Below are positions 59,746 to 64,000 of a DNA stretch of 64,000 nt, one piece after another. How positions within the stretch are numbered: position 1 is the first letter of the stretch; each line of letters starts with the position of its first letter. The stretch comes from Mycobacterium gallinarum. GTDB lineage: Bacteria; Actinomycetota; Actinomycetes; Mycobacteriales; Mycobacteriaceae. Below the pieces are notes generated by a model that was given only the letters and a program-made list of their open reading frames with translations, did no database searches and had not been told where the DNA came from. Location: positions 2,666,001 to 2,730,000 of the forward strand of contig NZ_AP022601.1 of NCBI RefSeq assembly GCF_010726765.1. The letters are read 5' to 3'. The translations under genes were made by a program, and so were the position numbers.

Positions 59746-60794
59746 GCCGTCGGCGCCTCGGCGTGCTCGTCGAGGCGCGGGGGTGGCCGGTATTCGGGGT
59801 GGTACCCGTCGATGTGGATCGGGCTGCGCACCAACTTGAAATCCCCTGCGGTGACCACGACTTCGGGGGTCGCCTCCAGCGCCTCGGGCAGCGTGCGCAC
59901 CGCGGCGGCCGGTATGCCCAGCGGACGCAGCCTGGCCTCCCACCCAAGAGCGCTGTCGGTTGCGAGCTGGGCGGCGACGACGGCGAGCACCTCCTGGCGG
60001 TGCGCCGCCCGCTCGGCCATCGTGGTGAAGCCCTCGATTCCCGCCTCGGTGGCGAACGACTTCCAGAAAGCGTCATGCGTGATGAACAGCGCCAGGTATC
60101 CGTCGGCAGTTTCGAATAGCTGCGCTGGAACGTAATACGAGTGCGCCCCATACGGATAGCGTTGTGGCTCGGCGCCGTCGTTGAGGTACGCCGAGGCGCG
60201 ATAGTTCAACTGGGACAGCATCACGTCGCGCAGCGAGACGTCCACCTGTCCACCGCGCCCCGAGACGATCTGCGCAAGCAGGCCGAGGGCCGCGGCGAGC
60301 CCAGTGGAGTTGTCGACCGACGAGTAACCCGGCAGGGTCGGCGGATCGTCGGGATGGCCCGTCATCGCGGCCACGCCTGTCGCCGCCTGGATGACATAGT
60401 CGAAGGCTGGGTCGTCGCCGCCGTTCAGCCCGAACCCCGTCAACGCGACACAGACGATTCGGTCGTTGAACGGTCGCAGCGCGTCGTAGGTGAGGCCCAG
60501 CCGCTTGATCGCCGACGGCTTCATATTGACCAGCAGCGCATGCGAATTCGCGACGAGGTCACCCAGACGGGCGCGTCCTTCGTCTGACTGCAGATCCAGG
60601 CACACACTCTGCTTGTTGCGGTTGAGGCTTGCAAAATAGCTGTCACTGACCTGGCGGGAGATCTCCCCGCCGGGCGGCTCGATCTTGATCACCTCGGCGC
60701 CGAGATCAGCCAGCAGCATCGTCGCGTACGGGCCGGCGAGCATGACGCCGACCTCCAGGATGCGGATGCCCGCCAGCGGTGGGCCTCCTGTCAT
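59733..60794 (-). CDS. Class III CoA transferase (CaiB/BaiF family)
   Basis: 353 residues, single-domain. LEVGVMLAGPYATMLLADLG begins the fold, FGLNGGDDPAFDYVIQA follows, and the catalytic Asp is in YSSVDNSTGLAA. It transfers CoA from a donor thioester to a free acid. It overlaps the LLM gene by four bases and is the last gene of the mutase operon, consistent with activating the mutase substrate or recycling CoA. Donor and acceptor unknown. Confidence 0.87.
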   Translation of the reverse strand: MTGGPPLAGIRILEVGVMLAGPYATMLLADLGAEVIKIEPPGGEISRQVSDSYFASLNRNKQSVCLDLQSDEGRARLGDLVANSHALLVNMKPSAIKRLGLTYDALRPFNDRIVCVALTGFGLNGGDDPAFDYVIQAATGVAAMTGHPDDPPTLPGYSSVDNSTGLAAALGLLAQIVSGRGGQVDVSLRDVMLSQLNYRASAYLNDGAEPQRYPYGAHSYYVPAQLFETADGYLALFITHDAFWKSFATEAGIEGFTTMAERAAHRQEVLAVVAAQLATDSALGWEARLRPLGIPAAAVRTLPEALEATPEVVVTAGDFKLVRSPIHIDGYHPEYRPPPRLDEHAEAPTAQSS

Positions 60795-61747
60795 CGCACG
60801 GCCTTGGCGAGTTCCGCGATCACCTCACGCGTCCGGTACTTCGAGGCGATCAGCTCATCGCGGTTCTCACCGATGGGCAGCAGGCGAACCGACAGATCGG
60901 TCACCCCGGCATCCGCGAACATTTTGAATCGACGCAGAATCTGTTCACTGTCACCGGCGGCGGTCAGGTCGCCCACGTCGCGTGCGTCGCCACGATCCAG
61001 AAGCCGCTGATAGTTCGGCGAGGTCTCCGCCTCGGCCAGAATCCGATTCGCGCGGTCCTTGGCGGCGTCGATCTCCGAGTTGGCGCACAAGCACACCGGA
61101 ATCCCGGCGACGATTCGCGGTGCGGGCCTTCCTGCCTCCGCGGCGGCCTTGTTGATCTTCGGCGCGATGTGCTCGCCGATGGCCTTCTCGTCGGCCATCC
61201 ACAACACCGTGCCATCCGCGTGCTCCCCCGCGATCTGCAGCATCACCGGTCCAAGCGCGGACACCAGCACCGGCATCGGCGGCTCGGCGGCGAGCACGGT
61301 CGGGTTGTGCACGGTGAAGTTGTCGTTCTCGACGTCCACGTCGCCGGGACCCGCGATCGCGGCGTTGAGCACCTCGAGATAATCGCGGGTATACGCGGCC
61401 GGCTTCTCATAGGGGATGCCGAGCATGTCGCGCACGATCCAGTGGTGCGACGGCCCGACGCCGAGCGCCAGCCGTCCACCGGTGCCCGCGTGTACCGAAA
61501 GCGCCTGGCGCGCCAGGGCGATCGGATGTTGTGCCTGCAACGGTACGACGGCGGTGCCCAGTTCGATGCGGGACGTGCGCGAGCCCATCAGGGCGACCAT
61601 GGTCAGACAGTCGAAGTCGTTGGGCACCTGGGGCATCCACGCGGTGTCCATGCCTGCGGACTCCGCCCACTCGATGTCCTCGAGGAGCTTTTTGACCTTG
61701 CGGGCCATGTCCCCGCGCTCAGCCCCGATCATCACGCCGAGTCTCAT
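60791..61747 (-). CDS. LLM class F420-dependent-type oxidoreductase
   Basis: 318 residues. MRLGVMIGAERGD, AWMPQVPNDFDCL, TAVVPLQAQHPIALARQALS and the GPSHHWIVRDMLG region are those of luciferase-like mycobacterial F420-dependent oxidoreductases. It probably reduces or oxidises a carbonyl, enone or hydroxyacyl group using F420. It lies 28 bases after the B12-binding subunit. The role in an acyl-CoA mutase pathway is unclear; it could act on the product. F420 use is inferred from family resemblance. Confidence 0.83.
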   Translation of the reverse strand: MRLGVMIGAERGDMARKVKKLLEDIEWAESAGMDTAWMPQVPNDFDCLTMVALMGSRTSRIELGTAVVPLQAQHPIALARQALSVHAGTGGRLALGVGPSHHWIVRDMLGIPYEKPAAYTRDYLEVLNAAIAGPGDVDVENDNFTVHNPTVLAAEPPMPVLVSALGPVMLQIAGEHADGTVLWMADEKAIGEHIAPKINKAAAEAGRPAPRIVAGIPVCLCANSEIDAAKDRANRILAEAETSPNYQRLLDRGDARDVGDLTAAGDSEQILRRFKMFADAGVTDLSVRLLPIGENRDELIASKYRTREVIAELAKAVR

Positions 61748-61775
61748 TGCCCACCCCGCTTCGCCCGCCCGAGCC

Positions 61776-62231
61776 TCATAGCCGTCCCGCCTTCTCCGTC
61801 AGCGCCCGGACGTCGCGCACCAGCGTGTCCAGCGATGTGCCGGTGGGGAACACCGCGGCGGCGCCGGCGTCGAGCAGTTTTTGCACGTCGGATTCGGGGA
61901 TCGTGCCCCCCACCACCACGGCGATGTCCCCGGCGTCGGCTGCACGGAGTGCGTCAACGGTGCGAGTAGTCAGTGCTACGTGCGCACCGGAGAGGATCGA
62001 AAGGCCCACCAGGGCAACGTCTTCCTGAAGTGCGATGGACACGATGTCCTCGATGCGCTGACGGATCCCGGTGTAGATGACCTCGAAGCCGGCATCGCGC
62101 AGTGTGCGCGCCACGATCTTGGCGCCGCGGTCGTGGCCGTCCAGGCCGGGTTTGGCGACCAGCACGCGCGCCGGATTGCCCTGTGCGGGAGCGGATGCCG
62201 GGTGGGCTTGGGTGGGAGAGGAATCAGACAC
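61776..62231 (-). CDS. B12-binding small subunit of an acyl-CoA mutase
   Basis: 151 residues. The cobalamin-binding signature DxHxxG is D-G-H-D-R-G in VAKPGLDGHDRGAKIVAR, and VGLSILSGAHVAL plus VVVGGTIPESD complete the Rossmann-like domain of methylmalonyl-CoA mutase C-terminal parts. GTG start overlaps the mutase stop by one base (TAGTG). Together with the large protein it forms a split mutase, as in isobutyryl-CoA and 2-hydroxyisobutyryl-CoA mutases. A Ser/Ala/Pro-rich 20-residue leader precedes the domain. Confidence 0.92.
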   Translation of the reverse strand: MSDSSPTQAHPASAPAQGNPARVLVAKPGLDGHDRGAKIVARTLRDAGFEVIYTGIRQRIEDIVSIALQEDVALVGLSILSGAHVALTTRTVDALRAADAGDIAVVVGGTIPESDVQKLLDAGAAAVFPTGTSLDTLVRDVRALTEKAGRL

Positions 62232-63820
62232 TAGAACACCACCGGCTGCTGGAACTCGCCCCACACCGATTTCAGCGTCGACACCATCTCCCCCACTGTG
62301 CAATAGACTCCTGCGCAGTCGATCAGCCTGTGCATCAGGTTGTCGTCGCCCTCCGCGCCGCGCGCCAAGGCGGCCAACGCTTCCTTCACGGCGACGTCGT
62401 CCCGGTCGGCCTTGACCTTCGCCAGCCGCTTGAGCTGTTTGTCACGACCCTCGGCGTCCAGCTCGTATGTCGCGATCTCCGGCGGCGGCTCGTCGACGAC
62501 GAACTTGTTGACCCCGACCACCGGCCGCTCCCCGGACTCGACCTCCTGGTGAATCTTGTAGGCCTCGTCGGCGATCAGACCCTGTAGGTAGCCGTCCTCG
62601 ATGGCGCGCACCATGCCGCCGTGCGCTTCGAGATCGTGCATGATCTCGATGATCTTCTCCTCGGTGGCATCGGTCAGCGCCTCCACGAAATAGGACCCGC
62701 CCAGGGGGTCGGCCACCTTCGCGACGCCGGTCTCGTACGCCAGGATCTGCTGGGTCCGCAACGCCAGCGTCGCGGATTCCTCGCTCGGCAACGCGAACGG
62801 CTCGTCCCAGGCAGCGGTGAACATCGACTGCACCCCGCCGAGCACCGCGGCCATCGCCTCATAGGCCACCCGGACGAGGTTGTTCTGGGCCTGCGGCGCA
62901 TACAGGGACGCACCGCCGGCCACGCAGCCGAACCGGAACATCGACGCCTTGTCGCTGCTGGCGCCGTAGCGCTCCCGCACGATCGTGGCCCAGCGGCGGC
63001 GGCCGGCCCGGTACTTCGCGATCTCCTCGAAGAAATCGCCGTGGGTGTAGAAGAAGAAGGAGATCTGCGGGGCGAATTTGTCGATGGTCATCCGGCCGCG
63101 CTCGACGACGGTGTCGCAATAGGTAACGCCGTCGGCGAGGGTGAACGCCATCTCCTGCACAGCGTTGGCGCCGGCGTCGCGGAAGTGAGCCCCTGCGACC
63201 GAGATCGCATTGAAGCGCGGGACCTCGGCGGCACAGAACTCGATCGTGTCGGCGATCAACCGCAGCGACGGTTCCGGCGGCCAGATCCAGGTGCCGCGCG
63301 ACGCGTATTCCTTGAGGATGTCATTCTGAATGGTGCCGGTGAGCTTCTCGCGCGGCACCCCTTTCTTTTCCGCGGCCGCCACGTAGAAGGCCAGCAGGAT
63401 CGCCGCGGTGCCGTTGATCGTGAAGCTGGTGCTGATCTTGTCCAGCGGGATGCCGTCGAACAGGATCTCGGCATCGGCCAGGGTGTCCACGGCGACACCG
63501 ACGCGGCCCACCTCCTCGCCGTACTCCTCGTCGTCGGAGTCGTAGCCGCACTGCGTGGGCAGGTCCAACGCCACCGACAGTCCGGTGCCACCCTGATCCA
63601 GCAGGTAGCGATAGCGGCGGTTGGATTCTTCGGCCGTGCCGAAGCCCGAATACTGCCGGAACGTCCACAGCTTGCCGCGGTACCCGCTGGCGAAGTTGCC
63701 GCGCGTGAACGGATAGGTGCCAGGCGCGGGGGGCTCACCACTCACGTCGGCCGGTCCGTAGATGGGCTCGAGCGGGATGCCGGAGGGGGTCTGTACAGGC
63801 AGGTCAGATGGCGGAGTCAT
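62231..63820 (-). CDS. Acyl-CoA mutase large subunit (methylmalonyl-CoA mutase family), divergent substrate site
   Basis: 529 residues: TIM-barrel substrate domain without the B12 domain, which is encoded separately by the next gene. YPFTRGNFASGY and WTFRQYSGFGTAEESN match the family, but the TMY of methylmalonyl-CoA mutases is ASGY here, and the GYHMQEAG motif reads GAHFRDAG, keeping the His but losing the Tyr. These changes indicate a substrate other than methylmalonyl-CoA. The ATG at 63820, or a GTG at 63823, follows a -10-like TACGTT and is probably leaderless. It needs adenosylcobalamin and MeaB (53444). First gene of its operon. Confidence 0.9.
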   Translation of the reverse strand: MTPPSDLPVQTPSGIPLEPIYGPADVSGEPPAPGTYPFTRGNFASGYRGKLWTFRQYSGFGTAEESNRRYRYLLDQGGTGLSVALDLPTQCGYDSDDEEYGEEVGRVGVAVDTLADAEILFDGIPLDKISTSFTINGTAAILLAFYVAAAEKKGVPREKLTGTIQNDILKEYASRGTWIWPPEPSLRLIADTIEFCAAEVPRFNAISVAGAHFRDAGANAVQEMAFTLADGVTYCDTVVERGRMTIDKFAPQISFFFYTHGDFFEEIAKYRAGRRRWATIVRERYGASSDKASMFRFGCVAGGASLYAPQAQNNLVRVAYEAMAAVLGGVQSMFTAAWDEPFALPSEESATLALRTQQILAYETGVAKVADPLGGSYFVEALTDATEEKIIEIMHDLEAHGGMVRAIEDGYLQGLIADEAYKIHQEVESGERPVVGVNKFVVDEPPPEIATYELDAEGRDKQLKRLAKVKADRDDVAVKEALAALARGAEGDDNLMHRLIDCAGVYCTVGEMVSTLKSVWGEFQQPVVF

Positions 63821-63823
63821 CAC

Positions 63824-64000
63824 TCGATAACGTACTTGCAAAAAATGAGAATGCCAATACCGCACACTGGAAACGTGCAGTGGGAGGGACCCACGAGTCC
63901 CCCTTCAATGCGACCGAAGGCCCAGTAAACAGCGATTATGGCACTTGCCTAGAATGAGAACGTCACTACCGTTCCATTAGAATCCAGGTAGAATCCTGGG
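63824..64000. promoter_or_regulatory. Intergenic region with promoter-like repeats, no gene seen
   Basis: Upstream of the mutase operon lies a half-site ATGAGAATGCC on the minus-facing side. Near the window end, TAGAAT occurs three times (63950, 63978, 63989), and CCAGG-TAGAAT-CCTGG (63984-63999) is a perfect inverted repeat. A gene to the right, outside the window, is probably driven from here. No open frame of its own. Confidence 0.35.

Noticed and set aside
1..64000. KstR-type operators (AAC-rich TnnAACnnGTT palindromes)
   Set aside because: Despite KstD-like genes, I did not find a convincing KstR box in the promoter gaps; the recurring motif is a different palindrome.

Overview
The window looks like chromosomal DNA of an environmental, fast-growing mycobacterium (Mycolicibacterium-type). 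Base composition is strongly GC-rich, GTG starts are common, several promoters look leaderless, and the gene families are typical of the group: heteromeric FadE acyl-CoA dehydrogenase pairs, a WS/DGAT acyltransferase, a mycofactocin-type SDR, LLM/F420-type oxidoreductases, and class III CoA transferases. This assignment is inferred from gene content; no rRNA or species marker is present. No tRNA, rRNA, insertion sequence, phage gene or CRISPR array was seen.

Nearly every gene fits a catabolic role: activation, ring oxidation and CoA-dependent breakdown of hydrophobic substrates. (1) 1-10.8 kb: an amidohydrolase diverges from an operon of carboxymuconolactone decarboxylase-like protein, Rieske oxygenase, small unknown protein, amidohydrolase lacking its HxH motif, SnoaL-like protein with a 12 x 30-bp in-frame tandem repeat, and a two-subunit acyl-CoA dehydrogenase. 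A TetR/MDR-reductase/sulfotransferase unit follows. (2) 10.8-19.3 kb: crotonase and FadE diverge from a TetR regulator and a TesB thioesterase; then come a P450, a mycofactocin-type SDR, a phosphotransferase and a WS/DGAT enzyme. (3) 19.3-24.6 kb: FadD, acyltransferase and SDRs. (4) 33.8-23.8 kb, minus strand: one long operon of TetR, ferredoxin, P450, amidohydrolase, two M24-fold proteins, crotonase, fused double CoA transferase and SDR. (5) 45.2-34.6 kb, minus strand: a ten-gene meta-cleavage operon containing MhpA/MhpB/MhpC-like and KstD-like enzymes. An IclR regulator and a second KstD-like flavoprotein diverge from it. (6) 47.7-53.4 kb: a four-gene membrane operon with NorE/NorF-like subunits but no catalytic oxidase subunit, followed by a glycosyltransferase, two TetR regulators and a SnoaL-like protein. 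(7) 53.4-64 kb: MeaB, an SDR, a crotonase/FadE/FadE/FadD operon, a plant-type ferredoxin, and an operon of a two-part B12-dependent acyl-CoA mutase, an LLM oxidoreductase and a CoA transferase.

The strongest pattern across regions is a palindrome, GAGAAT-N3-ATTCTC. It occurs at six intergenic promoters spread over about 58 kb (near 1.5, 12.8, 13.6, 45.2, 54.4 and 59.4 kb), so these units probably form one regulon, plausibly controlled by the TetR protein at 12878-13600. A separate perfect palindrome, GTAGCCGATCGGCTAC, stands (with a one-mismatch second copy) before the membrane operon and again over the promoter of the TetR gene at 52402, which links that regulator to the oxidase-like operon 4.5 kb away.

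Best candidates for undescribed biology are the NorE/NorF-like membrane operon with its dedicated regulator, the GAGAAT regulon that would tie a Rieske oxygenase to a distant ferredoxin, the paired active/degenerate M24 proteins, the unusual acyl-CoA mutase, and the DVAAGAAPEA repeat protein whose unit reappears once inside a FadD gene.
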